From Gammaproteobacteria bacterium (GTDB lineage: Bacteria; Pseudomonadota; Gammaproteobacteria; Acidithiobacillales; Acidithiobacillaceae), in assembly GCA_023381645.1 (NCBI GenBank), contig JAMCRJ010000054.1:1-64000 (forward strand): 64,000 bases of DNA, read 5' to 3'. A model generated the notes under the pieces. It saw only the letters and a list, made by a program, of their open reading frames with translations. It had not been told where the DNA came from and did not search any database. Below, in pieces: positions 6,423 through 16,401 of this stretch; position 1 is the first letter of the stretch; every line of letters starts with the position of its first letter. A program made the translations under genes and the position numbers.

Positions 6423-7922
6423 ATGCCTAGTATTGTACGTAACCATGGTCCATATAACAAAATTCTTTTATCGTCATTGTTGCTGGCCCTCTTTGGCGGG
6501 GTGCCGTTGGCGTCCGCCTCTGTTGCTGTTCCAATGGATGCAACCGGGCCCTATCGAACGGTATCTCACCCGGAAAACGCACCATCTGGCGTGGATGCCG
6601 GTGTCGGTCCATCCGAATGGACGCACGCATACGCTAATCCCGCCCACAATGCGGCATTTCCGGTCCCTGACGACGCGCCGGAATGGATAAAGAACGGCGT
6701 ATCATGGTCGTTTCCGGAAGCCCGTGCATGGCCTCTGGCAAACCCGCCGTTCGGGAGTAAGACCTATGGGGCGGCGGAAGCTTCCGTAACACAAACCCAG
6801 TTCTATGGAAACGCGTTGGGGCCATCAGTGGTCGACGGCGTGGTCTATGCGGAAAGCGATGATATGTTTGCATATGCGGTTAACGCAAAAACCGGGAAAC
6901 TCATCTGGCGCGCGAGTCCTGTCGGAAATAATTTGATGGGCAACCCGTTGGTCATTGGAAATACGGTATACCTATCCGCCGGCAGCGTAGCTTTCAACTT
7001 CGCCAACGTCCTGCGATATGCCCACAATCCATCGGCCTCAGCGCGAGGCCTGAATGTGAGTTTCAACGGCATTTATGCCCTTAACCGCAGCAACGGCAAG
7101 CTACTTTGGTACTTCGCGACCCCTGGCGAAACCATGGCGACACCAGCCTATGACAACAACACCTTGTTTATTGCGGATGGCGCAGGAAATGCGTTTGGGA
7201 TTAACGCCACTACTGGAAAGCAGGTCTGGAAAACCCATGTGGGGGGCATGGACAACATGTCCAGCGTGACAGCCTATCGGCACAATATCTATTTTGCTAT
7301 GGCTATCAAGCCATATCTTTATTGTCTGAATGAATCCAACGGGCATATCGTATGGAAGGGGACGATACCGGGTGCCAGTAATACCGGTATTGGCGACGTA
7401 TCTCCGGCGGCGGCTGGTGGTGTTGTCGTACTCGATGCGACAACAAAACCGCAAGCCAATAAAAAGGCCATGTTCAGCAACGTCATTCGCGCATTTGATG
7501 CCAAGACTGGCGCGGTTTTATGGACCAGAAACATGGGTAGCGGAGGAAAAATCCCTGCGTTTAAAGGGGGCGTTCCCATGATCCACAACAACATCGTATA
7601 TGTGGGCAATCCCGTCGCATCAACCTATCAGGCGTATGAACTGAAAACGGGCAGGCTGCTGTGGACATGGCATGTCCCAACCAAAGTTGCGGCAGGCGCG
7701 GGGCGTTCGGCACCAACCTATTACAAAGGATTGCTGTACATAACTACCGGGCAGTACATATTTGTTGTCAATCCTGTCACCGGAAAGGAACTTCACCAAC
7801 ATCATATCGGGGGCCAGTTCGGGATCGAAAGCCCGGTAATAGTGGGGGGCACCGTCTACCTGACCAACTCCTGGGACTGGATCATGGCAATTCCGCTAAA
7901 AACGATAAGTCATGGCAGTTAG
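6423..7922 (+). CDS. tetH: Tetrathionate hydrolase TetH
   Basis: The enzyme hydrolyses tetrathionate to thiosulfate, sulfate and sulfur in the acidic periplasm, a key step of the S4-intermediate pathway. The start ATG 6423 (GGAG 7 bases upstream) gives 499 aa. A signal peptide ends near residue 32 (ALFGGVPLASA). The rest is a PQQ-dehydrogenase-like beta-propeller with repeated motifs such as AVNAKTGKLIWRA, ALNRSNGKLLWYF and GINATTGKQVWKT. With this start, the Asp of TGIGDVSPA is residue 325, which matches the catalytic Asp325 reported for A. ferrooxidans TetH. An in-frame ATG at 6378 would add 15 residues and lacks a good ribosome site. It is probably activated by the two-component system just upstream via sigma-54. 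Confidence 0.95.
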   Translation: MPSIVRNHGPYNKILLSSLLLALFGGVPLASASVAVPMDATGPYRTVSHPENAPSGVDAGVGPSEWTHAYANPAHNAAFPVPDDAPEWIKNGVSWSFPEARAWPLANPPFGSKTYGAAEASVTQTQFYGNALGPSVVDGVVYAESDDMFAYAVNAKTGKLIWRASPVGNNLMGNPLVIGNTVYLSAGSVAFNFANVLRYAHNPSASARGLNVSFNGIYALNRSNGKLLWYFATPGETMATPAYDNNTLFIADGAGNAFGINATTGKQVWKTHVGGMDNMSSVTAYRHNIYFAMAIKPYLYCLNESNGHIVWKGTIPGASNTGIGDVSPAAAGGVVVLDATTKPQANKKAMFSNVIRAFDAKTGAVLWTRNMGSGGKIPAFKGGVPMIHNNIVYVGNPVASTYQAYELKTGRLLWTWHVPTKVAAGAGRSAPTYYKGLLYITTGQYIFVVNPVTGKELHQHHIGGQFGIESPVIVGGTVYLTNSWDWIMAIPLKTISHGS

Positions 7923-7930
7923 TATTTAAA

Positions 7931-7957
7931 CGTGCCATCGGTCGGGCCGATGGCACG
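7931..7957 (+). other. Strong stem-loop between tetH and the next gene
   Basis: CGTGCCATCGG and CCGATGGCACG pair perfectly over 11 bp around TCGGG, just after the tetH stop. No T run follows on the plus strand, so it is more likely an mRNA-stabilising or processing hairpin, or a partial terminator, than a full intrinsic terminator. Confidence 0.6.
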
Positions 7958-8037
7958 TAACCAGCCGGCCATCACCCGCGTTAGGTTTCTGGCCAACGAA
8001 ATCAGCATGCCTGGGGCGATGTCTGAAGGAGATAGAC

Positions 8038-9396
8038 ATGGGGAAGAGGAAACAACAAAAAAAATGTGCAGTATGCGCCCTTGCTGTTGCAGTTCTGGCT
8101 GCGGGTTCAATAGATTCTGCCGCTGCCGCAAATTGGTTCAAGATGGAAGGTATTTCTCCAGCAGCAGCACCGCTGTTGAACTTCAGCGGGTTCTTTATTC
8201 CGGTGTACAAATACATGAATGGAACTGCGGCAGAAAATGGCCGGATTCCGAGGCTTAACCTGGTAGCACCTCAAGACACATCCAGCAAGTCATTTAATAT
8301 TCTCTTTGCGCATATCATGCTGCGAGGGAATATCAATAAGCATATTTCATACATGTTGGCCGGCGAGTTCGGGAACAATCAGTTTACTCATGTTGGCGGC
8401 AGCTACACGCCACAGCTGATGGACGCCCATGCTACCTTTAGTTATATTCCTGGCGCCCGCATTGAGGTGGGTATCATTCGCGCACCCGGTCCGGAAGAAG
8501 ATATGCAGGGATACCCAAACTTTTCATTTGGGTTTAATTATAGCACCGTCGTACAACAACTAATGTTGCAGCCATTTTATTCAACAAATACCGATTATGC
8601 ATCAGGGCCATACGAAAGTTACTCTGTTCCAGGGAAAAACATAATGGGAAACAATGCGTTCCGATATCCGGGTGCGGAAGTAATGGACTGGTTCCGTGCC
8701 GGAAATATGGAGTACGCCTACGGCGTGATGGCCGGCAACTTTGGACCCCTGGTGGCGACAAACACCTCAAGCGGAGCGCTCGTCGCAGCGCGCCTGCAGG
8801 CGTCTTACATTTTAAGAGGATTCGGGCCCATTCATGGACCATTTCGCAGCGACGTGACGGGATTTCTCTGGTATCAGCATGCGAACCCCATTTTTAATGG
8901 ACAATCCTACTCCATGACACGGGATGGACTTGGCCTGACGTATACGCAGGGATATATGCAACGTTGGGGAAGATGGCTCAAGTTTGAATATATCCGTGGT
9001 TCCGGAATGATTGATGCCCCCGCGGTGTTCAATGCATACGCAGGTGCCGCACCCACGCTTACGGACGCCCAGGTTTACCCTGGAAACCAGAATACGGCTA
9101 ATGGATATTATGTTTCCGGGGGATTTTTTGTAACCAACCGGTTGGAGTTTGATCTGCGCTATGACTTCTATGATCGATTGCCTAATGTTGCGACGCAGGA
9201 GAGAATATTCAAAACCTGGGCGATCGGCGGCCAATACCATATTACCAAGTCCACCAGGATAATGGTGGATTATTTCGTTAGAAGCGTAAAAATACCTGAT
9301 TTGTCCGGTATTCCACCAGCACAAAGAGCATTACCCAAAAGCGTTGCGGATGCCGCCGACAACGAGTTTGCGGTTACCGCGTTTGTTGCATTCTGA
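8038..9396 (+). CDS. Outer-membrane porin-like protein downstream of tetH
   Basis: The 452-aa precursor starts at an ATG preceded by AAGGAG. It has a signal peptide with hydrophobic core VCALAVAVLAAGS and probable cleavage after SAAAA. The mature part alternates aromatic and polar residues in beta-strand-like runs (GFNYSTVVQQLMLQPFY, RLEFDLRYDFYDRLP, TRIMVDYFVRSVKI) and ends in an aromatic residue (AVTAFVAF), as outer-membrane barrels do. It resembles the phosphate-selective porin O/P fold, but substrate is unknown. It follows tetH by 115 bases with a hairpin between them, so co-transcription is likely. It may carry tetrathionate or other sulfur anions, by context only. Confidence 0.7.
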   Translation: MGKRKQQKKCAVCALAVAVLAAGSIDSAAAANWFKMEGISPAAAPLLNFSGFFIPVYKYMNGTAAENGRIPRLNLVAPQDTSSKSFNILFAHIMLRGNINKHISYMLAGEFGNNQFTHVGGSYTPQLMDAHATFSYIPGARIEVGIIRAPGPEEDMQGYPNFSFGFNYSTVVQQLMLQPFYSTNTDYASGPYESYSVPGKNIMGNNAFRYPGAEVMDWFRAGNMEYAYGVMAGNFGPLVATNTSSGALVAARLQASYILRGFGPIHGPFRSDVTGFLWYQHANPIFNGQSYSMTRDGLGLTYTQGYMQRWGRWLKFEYIRGSGMIDAPAVFNAYAGAAPTLTDAQVYPGNQNTANGYYVSGGFFVTNRLEFDLRYDFYDRLPNVATQERIFKTWAIGGQYHITKSTRIMVDYFVRSVKIPDLSGIPPAQRALPKSVADAADNEFAVTAFVAF

Positions 9397-9468
9397 GTAA
9401 CTGGGCGCTTTGCCACCATCAAAAGATCGTATTGCCGGCCCCTTTTCGCCTCTATGCTGATTCCTGCG

Positions 9469-10824
9469 TCATTTGCCGATGCAAAAGCGCGAAAAAATCT
9501 CGCCGAGAATGTCTTCTACGTCAATGCGGCCGGTGATGCTGGCCAGCGCCGCTGCGGCTTCACGCAGGGACTGGGCGACCAGTTCGGGGGCATCCCCCAG
9601 GCGGTGCATGTCGCGGGCGGCGACGATTTGATGCAGACCGCTTTCCAGTGCCTCGACATGGCGACGGCGGGCGCTGAAGGGGCAACTGTCGCCCTGCACG
9701 CCGAGTGCTTCAATCAGGCTGCGGTGTAATGCATCGAGACCTGCGCCGGTTTGGGCAGAGAGTGTTATGGCTTCCTCACCCGTCGGGGTGGCGGGTGGTG
9801 CGGAAACCAGATCCATTTTGTTCCAGATGATGCGGCGTGGTCCTTCCGGCAGGTCGCGCAGAATAACTTCGTCCTCCGTTTGCCATCCCGTGCTCGCGTC
9901 GGCCACCAGCAGGATCAGTTGTGCACTGTGCAATATGTTGCGGGCGCGGGCGACGCCCTCCGCTTCCACGGCATCCGTCGCCTCGCGCAGTCCCGCGGTG
10001 TCGACGAGTTCCACCGGCAGTCCGCCGAGGACGATCTCCTCTCGAAGTAAGTCGCGGGTGGTGCCGGGGATGGCAGTGACAATGGCGGACTCGCGCTGGG
10101 CGAGGGCATTCATCAGACTGGACTTGCCGACGTTGGGTCGTCCGGCGAGCACCACGCGACTGCCGCGGGCGAGTCGGGCGCCTTGCTGTGCCTGCTTGAG
10201 CAGACGGGCAACCTGAACACCCAGCCGTACCAGGCCGTCGCCGATTGCCTGCGCATGAGCATCGCCAAGGTCTTCTTCACTGAAATCCAGACCGGCTTCG
10301 GCGAGTGCGAGGAGTTGCAGGAGCTGGCCATGGATGCCATCGACCGCCTGCGAGAAGGCGCCCTCCAGGCTTGCCGCCGCAGCGCGTGCCTGAGCATCGC
10401 TGCGGGCGTGGATGAGGTCGGCCACCGCTTCGGCCTGGGCAAGATCAAGCCGGCCGTTGAGAAAGGCCCGTTCACTGAACTCCCCGGCACGCGCCGCCCG
10501 TGCGCCAAGAGCGATGGCCTCGGTGAGCAGGCTGGCGAGGGCCAGCGGGCTGCCATGGCCCTGCAATTCCACGACGGTTTCGCCGGTGTAGCTGTTGGGG
10601 GCTGGGAAATAGAGGGCAATGCCGTGATCGATCAGACTGCCGTCGCGGGCGTAAAAGCGGCGAAAATGGGCATGGCGGGGCGTCAGCGGTTTGGCTGTCG
10701 GCCCGCCGCAGAGCGCCGTCGCGATGGACGACGCCTGCGGTCCGGAGAAGCGCAAAATGCCGACGCCACCTTCTCCCGGCGGCGTCGCAATCGCCACAAT
10801 GGTATCTCCCTGCTGATAATCCAT
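9469..10824 (-). CDS. mnmE: tRNA modification GTPase MnmE
   Basis: MnmE with MnmG makes the carboxymethylaminomethyl group on wobble uridines of several tRNAs. The 451-aa protein has the N-terminal tetrahydrofolate-binding domain (DTIVAIATPPGEGGVGILR), a G domain inserted in a helical domain (P-loop GRPNVGKSS, then DTAGLRE and NKMD), and the invariant C-terminal CIGK motif. All family landmarks are present and length is normal. It is the last gene of the minus-strand run rpmH-rnpA-yidD-yidC-mnmE, a classic conserved order, and lies 39 bases after yidC. Confidence 0.98.
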   Translation of the reverse strand: MDYQQGDTIVAIATPPGEGGVGILRFSGPQASSIATALCGGPTAKPLTPRHAHFRRFYARDGSLIDHGIALYFPAPNSYTGETVVELQGHGSPLALASLLTEAIALGARAARAGEFSERAFLNGRLDLAQAEAVADLIHARSDAQARAAAASLEGAFSQAVDGIHGQLLQLLALAEAGLDFSEEDLGDAHAQAIGDGLVRLGVQVARLLKQAQQGARLARGSRVVLAGRPNVGKSSLMNALAQRESAIVTAIPGTTRDLLREEIVLGGLPVELVDTAGLREATDAVEAEGVARARNILHSAQLILLVADASTGWQTEDEVILRDLPEGPRRIIWNKMDLVSAPPATPTGEEAITLSAQTGAGLDALHRSLIEALGVQGDSCPFSARRRHVEALESGLHQIVAARDMHRLGDAPELVAQSLREAAAALASITGRIDVEDILGEIFSRFCIGK

Positions 10825-10863
10825 GCCCTTAACTCAGCATGGACAAATCCTCACCCGCACCCT

Positions 10864-12450
10864 CTAGTCCTTGGCCGCCATGATATGGCGGGTGATCAGG
10901 TACTGCTGGCCGATGGAAACCACGTTGTTGGTCAGCCAGTAGAGCACCAGCCCTGCGGGGAAGAAGGAGAAGAACACGGCGAAGACCACCGGCAGCGCGG
11001 ACATGATGCGCTTCTGCATGGGGTCTACCGGAGCGGGATTGAGGCGCTGCTGGAAGAACATGGACACGCCCATGAGCAGGGGCAGCATGAAATAAGGGTC
11101 GGGTATGGCCAGATCATGAATCCAGAGGATGAAGGGCGCCTGCCGCAGGGAGACGCTCTCCACCAGTACCCAGTACAGGGCGATGAAGAAGGGCATCTGC
11201 AGTATGATGGGCAGACAACCTGCCATGGGGTTGACCTTCTCGCTGCGATACAACTCCATCATGGCCACGCCCAGCTTCTGACGATCGTCGCCGACTTCCT
11301 GCTTCAGTTTCTCCAGCTTGGGCTGCAGCTTCCGCATGTTGGCCATGGAACGGTAACTGATGGCCGATGGGTAGAAGAAGATGAACTTGACCACTATGAC
11401 GAGCAGGATGATCGCCAGCCCCCAGTTGCCCACCAACCCGTGGAACCAGGTCAGGACTACATGCATGGGCTCGGCGATGATGGCGAACCAGCCGTAATCC
11501 ACGGTTTGTTCCAGGCCGCGCCCCATGGCGGCCAGCGTTTGTTGCCGCTTCGGCCCAAGGAAGAGTTGTTGGGTGACGGTGGTGCTCTGGCCCGGCGCCA
11601 GGGTAGGCAGCGGGGTACTCACCCCGGCAACATAATTGATACCCGAAGGACGCGCATAAACCTGAACTTGCGCCTGAGCAGAGGGCAGGATGGCGGCGAG
11701 AAAGTAATGGTCCATCATCCCCGCCCAGCCGGGGCCGGCTTTTAGCACCGGATGGTCGTGGATATCGCTGAAACTCACCTCGCTGAAGTTGCCTCCGTGC
11801 ATCAGCACCGCCCCAGTGAAAATCGACATGAACATATGTGTTTCGGTGCGGTCGTTACGCAGGATCTGATCGAAATAGCTGCCGTTCCACGGCGTGGACC
11901 CGCCATTGGTGATGGTGATGTGTTCTTCCGCCACATAGCTGTCGGGTTGGAATGTCCAGGTTTTTTGTACGGTCAGGGGGCCGGCCTTGCCGGTGAGGAC
12001 GATGGATTGGCCTGCGGTCGTCTGACCGGCGGGGGCGGCAAACCGGGCGGTCAGGGTTTGCCCGTCGCTGCTGACGAAGCCGCTCTGTTGTATGGTGAGC
12101 CTGGCCGGTGCCCCGTCGAGGAGAGGATAAGGGGCAGGATCGTCCACCGCCTGCGGATAGTGGCGCAGGCCCAGGTTCTGAATATCTCCGCCGTTCAGAC
12201 TGATCCGACCAGTGAACACCTGTGTCTGGAAAGATACCGTGGCCCCGGTCGCCGGTGGGAGACCGCCGGCGCTACCCGGCACTACATCCACAGGCGCCGG
12301 CGAGGTGGCCGTAGCGCCGGGCGCCGTTACACTCCGGCTGACAGCAGGTCCGGCCGCGGGTTTCGGCGCATTCTGCTCCTGCCAGGCCTGAAACAGCAGG
12401 AAGACGACTACGGCAAGTGCAACGGCGAGGATGGTCTTCTGATTATCCAT
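10864..12450 (-). CDS. yidC: Membrane protein insertase YidC
   Basis: YidC inserts membrane proteins alone or with SecYEG. The 528-aa protein has the N-terminal anchor QKTILAVALAVVVFLLF, a large periplasmic beta domain (about 60-320) typical of Gram-negative YidC, and the conserved five-helix core with LTWFHGLVGNWGLAIILLV, the cytoplasmic coil MANMRKLQPKLEKLKQEVGD, MAGCLPIILQMPFFIALYWV and the C-terminal helix FFSFFPAGLVLYWLTNNVVS. It lies between yidD and mnmE on the same strand. The start is 15 bases after the yidD stop. Confidence 0.98.
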   Translation of the reverse strand: MDNQKTILAVALAVVVFLLFQAWQEQNAPKPAAGPAVSRSVTAPGATATSPAPVDVVPGSAGGLPPATGATVSFQTQVFTGRISLNGGDIQNLGLRHYPQAVDDPAPYPLLDGAPARLTIQQSGFVSSDGQTLTARFAAPAGQTTAGQSIVLTGKAGPLTVQKTWTFQPDSYVAEEHITITNGGSTPWNGSYFDQILRNDRTETHMFMSIFTGAVLMHGGNFSEVSFSDIHDHPVLKAGPGWAGMMDHYFLAAILPSAQAQVQVYARPSGINYVAGVSTPLPTLAPGQSTTVTQQLFLGPKRQQTLAAMGRGLEQTVDYGWFAIIAEPMHVVLTWFHGLVGNWGLAIILLVIVVKFIFFYPSAISYRSMANMRKLQPKLEKLKQEVGDDRQKLGVAMMELYRSEKVNPMAGCLPIILQMPFFIALYWVLVESVSLRQAPFILWIHDLAIPDPYFMLPLLMGVSMFFQQRLNPAPVDPMQKRIMSALPVVFAVFFSFFPAGLVLYWLTNNVVSIGQQYLITRHIMAAKD

Positions 12451-12465
12451 GGGGCCCCAAGGCGT

Positions 12466-12681
12466 TTAAGGAACGGGATCAACACCACCGGGGTGCCAGG
12501 GATGGCAGCGGCTGATGCGTTTTATGCCTAGCCAGGAACCTTTGGCGATGCCGTAGCGTTCGATGGCCTGACAAGTATATTCGGAGCAGGTCGGAAAAAA
12601 ACGGCAGTGGTGTCCAAGCATGGGGCTGATGACGTACTGGTAGCCGCGCACCACGACCACTGCCGCGCGTCGCATACTCAT
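12466..12681 (-). CDS. yidD: Membrane protein insertion efficiency factor YidD
   Basis: The 71-aa protein has the family core [32 protein letters not shown] followed by [18 protein letters not shown]. The Cys pattern and the HPWHPGG.DPVP tail are diagnostic. YidD is thought to help YidC-dependent insertion. Its ATG overlaps the rnpA stop (ATGA), so translation is coupled, and yidC follows directly. Confidence 0.97.
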   Translation of the reverse strand: MSMRRAAVVVVRGYQYVISPMLGHHCRFFPTCSEYTCQAIERYGIAKGSWLGIKRISRCHPWHPGGVDPVP

Positions 12682-13028
12682 GTCCTCTCCAGGGTTTGCT
12701 GAAGGTAGGCACCCATGGCCCGCATGCTGAGTTGCCGGGCACCCGGCCGCGCCACGACCAGCACGTCGCGCCCCCGTGTGCGCACCGGCAGCAGCCGGAA
12801 GGCTTCGCGCAGGCGCCGCTTGATGCGGTTGCGAACCACGGCATTGCCCACCTTGCGACTCACCGCCAGACCCAGCCTTGGATGTGGCAACTCGTTATGC
12901 AGGGCGTAGATCACCAATTCCGGAAAAACCTTCTTGCGCCCCTGTTTGAGGGTGCGCTGGATAGCCACCTTCTGGCGGAGGCGATCCTCGCGGGTAAAAC
13001 GATGAGGATGCGCCAGCGCCGGGTTCAT
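12678..13028 (-). CDS. rnpA: Ribonuclease P protein component RnpA
   Basis: RnpA is the protein subunit that helps RNase P RNA cut the 5' leader of pre-tRNAs. The start [18 protein letters not shown] at 13028 gives 116 aa, the normal size. The longer open frame upstream runs through rpmH in another frame and is rejected. The RNA-binding signature [20 protein letters not shown] is intact. It begins 4 bases after the rpmH stop and overlaps yidD. Confidence 0.96.
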   Translation of the reverse strand: MNPALAHPHRFTREDRLRQKVAIQRTLKQGRKKVFPELVIYALHNELPHPRLGLAVSRKVGNAVVRNRIKRRLREAFRLLPVRTRGRDVLVVARPGARQLSMRAMGAYLQQTLERT

Positions 13029-13032
13029 CGGC

Positions 13033-13167
13033 TTACGGGCAGAGACGCTGACGGCCCTTGGCACGACGGCGCTTGAGCACGAGGCGGCCGGATTTGGTGG
13101 CCATGCGGGCACGGAAACCGTGGGTCCGTTTACGGTGAACGACGCTGGGCTGAAAAGTACGCTTCAT
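13033..13167 (-). CDS. rpmH: 50S ribosomal protein L34
   Basis: The 44-codon gene reads [20 protein letters not shown], continues [20 protein letters not shown] and ends RLCP before a TAA. This is the invariant L34 sequence pattern. It is the first gene of the rpmH-rnpA-yidD-yidC-mnmE run. In many bacteria dnaA lies upstream of it. Here the upstream gene is ettA, so this site is not beside a chromosomal origin. Confidence 0.98.
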   Translation of the reverse strand: MKRTFQPSVVHRKRTHGFRARMATKSGRLVLKRRRAKGRQRLCP

Positions 13168-13237
13168 GAGACACTTCCTGCGGGTAATTCTTAAGGGCTG
13201 AGAAGATAAGGAGATGCTGCGTGAAAGTCAAGGCGCC

Positions 13238-14905
13238 TCAGCGCACGATGGGCTTGTAACGCAGGCGGTGGGGCCGGGCACCCTCTTCACCCAGGCGACG
13301 TTTTTTGTCGGCCTCATACTCATGGTAATTGCCCGCAAAGAATTCCACATGGGCATCGCCTTCAAAAGCGATGATGTGGGTGGCGATACGGTCGAGGAAC
13401 CAGCGGTCATGGGAGATGACCATAACGCTACCGGCGAACTCCAGCAGGGCATCTTCCAGCGCGCGCAGGGTTTCCACATCGAGGTCGTTGGAAGGTTCAT
13501 CGAGGAGGAGGACGTTGCCGCCGGCGATGAGGGTCTTGGCCAGATGCAGGCGGCCGCGCTCACCGCCCGACAACTGTCCCACCAGCTTTTGCTGGTCGGC
13601 ACCCTTGAAGTTGAAGCGGCCGCAATAGGCGCGGGACTGGATTTCAAACTTGCCGACGGTGAGGATGTCCAACCCACCGGAGATTTCTTCCCAGACATTG
13701 TTTTTGGCGGCGAGCGCATCGCGGGACTGGTCCACATAGGCCAGCTTGACGGTGGAGCCGAGGACGACTTCGCCGCCATCCGGGCTTTCCTGGCCCACAA
13801 TCATGCGGAAGAATGTCGACTTACCGGCACCATTGGGGCCGATGACACCGACGATGGCGCCCGGCGGCACTTTAAAGCTGAGATGTTCAAAAAGCAGTTT
13901 GTCGCCGAAGCCCTTGGTCACATCACGGAACTCGATCACCTCGTTGCCGAGACGTTCCGCCACCGGGATGAAAATCTCCTGGGTTTCATTGCGGGTCTGG
14001 TATTCGTAGGAACTCAGTTCTTCAAATCGGGCCATGCGCGCCTTGCTTTTGCTCTGGCGGCCTTTGGCGTTTTGTCGCACCCATTCCAGCTCGTGCTGCA
14101 TCGCCTTGAGGCGCGACACCTCGGTTCTGGCCTCCTGTTCCAGGCGTTTTTCTTTCTGCTCCAGCCAGGCGGAGTAGTTGCCCTTGTAAGGGAAGCCATG
14201 ACCACGATCCAGCTCCAGAATCCACTCGGCGGCGTTGTCGAGAAAGTAACGATCATGGGTGACGGCGACCACGGTACCGGAGAAGCGCTGTAAATATTGC
14301 TCCAGCCAGTCTACCGATTCGGCGTCCAGATGGTTGGTGGGTTCGTCGAGGAGGAGCATGTCGGGGCGGCTGATGAGCAGACGGCAGAGGGCGATACGGC
14401 GTTTTTCACCACCGGATAGCGGGCCAACCAAGGCGTCCCAGGGGGCAAGCCGCAGGGCGTCAGCGGCGACTTCCATCTGTTGCGCGGCCTGATGGCCATC
14501 ACTGGCGGCGACAATGGCCTCCAGGCGCGCCTGCTCGGCGGCGAGAACATCGAAGTCCGCATCGGGCTCGGCGTAGGCGGCATAGACCGCCTCCAGTTCC
14601 TGTTGCGCGCCGAGGATGTCACTGAGACCCTCCTCTACGACCTGGCGCACCGTCTTGTTCGGATCGACCTGCGGTTCCTGCGACAGATAACCCATTTTGA
14701 GACCGGGCATGGGCAGCGCCTCGCCTTCAAACTCCTTGTCGACACCCGCCATGATCTTTATCAGGGTGGACTTGCCGGCACCATTCATGCCGAGCACGCC
14801 GATTTTGGCGCCGGGGAAGAAGGACAGGGAGATGTCCTTGAGCAGGGCGCGCTTGGGCGGCACGATCTTGCTGAGGTGATTCATCGTAAAAACGTATTGC
14901 GCCAT
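13238..14905 (-). CDS. ettA: Energy-dependent translational throttle protein EttA (ABC-F ATPase)
   Basis: EttA binds the ribosomal E site and gates early translation elongation according to the ATP/ADP ratio. The 555-aa protein starts [20 protein letters not shown], closely following E. coli EttA. An ATG 12 bases upstream is less likely. Two ABC cassettes are present: Walker [10 protein letters not shown] and GPNGAGKST, and signatures LSGGEKRR and LSGGERGR. Between them lies the P-site tRNA-interaction linker with [17 protein letters not shown]. No membrane segments are present, as expected for ABC-F. It lies 70 bases upstream of rpmH on the same strand. Confidence 0.95.
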   Translation of the reverse strand: MAQYVFTMNHLSKIVPPKRALLKDISLSFFPGAKIGVLGMNGAGKSTLIKIMAGVDKEFEGEALPMPGLKMGYLSQEPQVDPNKTVRQVVEEGLSDILGAQQELEAVYAAYAEPDADFDVLAAEQARLEAIVAASDGHQAAQQMEVAADALRLAPWDALVGPLSGGEKRRIALCRLLISRPDMLLLDEPTNHLDAESVDWLEQYLQRFSGTVVAVTHDRYFLDNAAEWILELDRGHGFPYKGNYSAWLEQKEKRLEQEARTEVSRLKAMQHELEWVRQNAKGRQSKSKARMARFEELSSYEYQTRNETQEIFIPVAERLGNEVIEFRDVTKGFGDKLLFEHLSFKVPPGAIVGVIGPNGAGKSTFFRMIVGQESPDGGEVVLGSTVKLAYVDQSRDALAAKNNVWEEISGGLDILTVGKFEIQSRAYCGRFNFKGADQQKLVGQLSGGERGRLHLAKTLIAGGNVLLLDEPSNDLDVETLRALEDALLEFAGSVMVISHDRWFLDRIATHIIAFEGDAHVEFFAGNYHEYEADKKRRLGEEGARPHRLRYKPIVR

Positions 14906-15002
14906 ACCGTGTTCCATCCAAAGAGTGGGTTCAGACCGCCGGAGGGCGGAGTTGGCCTAGTGTAGCGCAAATCAGAATTTGATGTGGACTGTGCCGCCGG
15001 TC

Positions 15003-15227
15003 TCAGGGCGGGGCCTGCAGCGCATACTGCTGCTGCGCCATGGTCACAGCGGCCGTGAGGGAGACTTCCCGCTGGTTACGCAAAAAAAGCGGCAGACCGA
15101 TCTCGTCTTCCAGAGCGCGGATGCTGCGGCTCAGGGAGGGCTGGGCGAGATGCAAGCGAGTCGCCGCCCGATGAAAGTTCAGGGTCTCGGCAAGCGCTAC
15201 AAAATGGCGCAGATGACGCAGGTCCAC
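15003..15227 (-). pseudogene. Truncated LysR-family regulator, helix-turn-helix domain only
   Basis: From a GTG at 15227 the frame encodes 74 aa beginning [20 protein letters not shown] with the winged helix-turn-helix of LysR proteins ([20 protein letters not shown], then [17 protein letters not shown]). After LTAA the match stops and the frame ends within 14 codons. The effector-binding domain, normally about 200 aa, is absent. It lies at the 3' end of the efflux operon, 61 bases after the fusion-protein gene. It is probably a relic of the operon's own regulator. Confidence 0.75.
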
Positions 15228-15288
15228 TCCGGTATTACTCCTGGATTCGGGACTGCGAGTGTAGCCCAGGGCCGGCGCGGGCGGCCAG

Positions 15289-16401
15289 TCAGGAAGACGG
15301 GCGTGAAGCGGCTGCGGAACGCAGGAACCAGTCCGGTACCGGCCGCCGTATCCACGGGCCATGCAGTGCGATCCGTACCGTCATGGTCAGACCGGGACGC
15401 AGCGGGTGCCGGGTCAAGTCCCCCGGATCGACGGCGATGCGCACCGGTACCCGCTGGGTGAATTTGATCCAGTTGCCGCTGGCATTCTCGGGCGGCAACA
15501 CCGCGAAGACGGCGCCGGAGCCCCCTCCCAGTCCCACCACCCAACCGTGATAGGTGACTGCGTTACCATAGAGATCGGAATGCAGCGTCACCGCCGCGCC
15601 GGGACGCACGCCTGCCAGACGGGTTTCCTTGATGTTGGCAGTGACCCACATCTGCTGCAATGGCACCACGGTGAACAGGCGCTGGCCCGCGTTCACCCAC
15701 TGTCCGGGCTGCACCGCCTGCTGCGCGACGATGCCGGTGACCGGGGCGCGGATGATGCGCCGTGTCCAGTTCAGGTGAGCCAGGGCCAGGGCCTGCGTCG
15801 CCGCACGCACGGCGGGGTTTTCCGCGGGGCCGGCGGTCCCGAGCTGCGCGGTGAGGGCAGCGCTATGTGCCGATTCGGCGCCGATTTCGGCTTGCAGGCG
15901 CCGCACCGTGTCGGCCGCCGTGATGGCGGCCATATCCTCGCTCGCGCCGGCGCTGGCCGACGCCCGTAGGCGCCAGGCCTTCTGCTGCGCACTGTCCAGG
16001 CTGGCCCGCAGGGCTGCCTCCTTGCTGCGACTGGCCTGGATTTCGTGGACCAGCGCCAGCGCATTCTGCCGGGCCTGCGCCAGTTGTGCTTCCGCCAGTT
16101 GCAGCTTGCGACCAGCACGTTCGCCGCGGAGCATCACCAGGGGGGAGCCTGCCTCCACCCGCATGGTATCGTAGGCGGGAATCGCGGCGACGGTTCCGGT
16201 CGTGCGGGCATCCACCGCGTAAAGATTGCCCTCGACATAGGCATCGTCTACTTCCAGCCGCCTTTGTCCGATCAGCAACCACCAGAGGCCGTAGACCAGC
16301 AGACCGAGCAGGACGACGCCAGCCAGTATCCAGAGGTTGCGTCGCCTCTGGTCTGCCCCGGCCTTACTCGCGTTGTCAGGGGTGCTGTCCGGACTGAGCA
16401 T
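15289..16401 (-). CDS. Membrane fusion protein of an MFS efflux pump (EmrA/HlyD family)
   Basis: The 370-aa periplasmic adaptor starts at the ATG at 16401 (GAGG 5 bases upstream), overlapping the outer-membrane factor gene by 26 bases. A membrane anchor [20 protein letters not shown] is followed by [20 protein letters not shown], the EmrA-type lipoyl half, then an alpha-helical hairpin rich in Ala, Gln and Leu. The second lipoyl half reads [20 protein letters not shown]. It links the inner-membrane transporter to the outer-membrane channel encoded upstream. Substrate unknown. Confidence 0.9.
   Translation of the reverse strand: MLSPDSTPDNASKAGADQRRRNLWILAGVVLLGLLVYGLWWLLIGQRRLEVDDAYVEGNLYAVDARTTGTVAAIPAYDTMRVEAGSPLVMLRGERAGRKLQLAEAQLAQARQNALALVHEIQASRSKEAALRASLDSAQQKAWRLRASASAGASEDMAAITAADTVRRLQAEIGAESAHSAALTAQLGTAGPAENPAVRAATQALALAHLNWTRRIIRAPVTGIVAQQAVQPGQWVNAGQRLFTVVPLQQMWVTANIKETRLAGVRPGAAVTLHSDLYGNAVTYHGWVVGLGGGSGAVFAVLPPENASGNWIKFTQRVPVRIAVDPGDLTRHPLRPGLTMTVRIALHGPWIRRPVPDWFLRSAAASRPSS

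Noticed and set aside
10183..11745. Long plus-strand frame of 520 codons opposite mnmE and yidC
   Set aside because: It is antisense to two certain genes and has no family features. GC-rich coding DNA commonly gives such shadows.
13028..13240. Chromosome origin next to rpmH
   Set aside because: dnaA is absent, ettA lies upstream of rpmH, and no DnaA-box cluster is visible.
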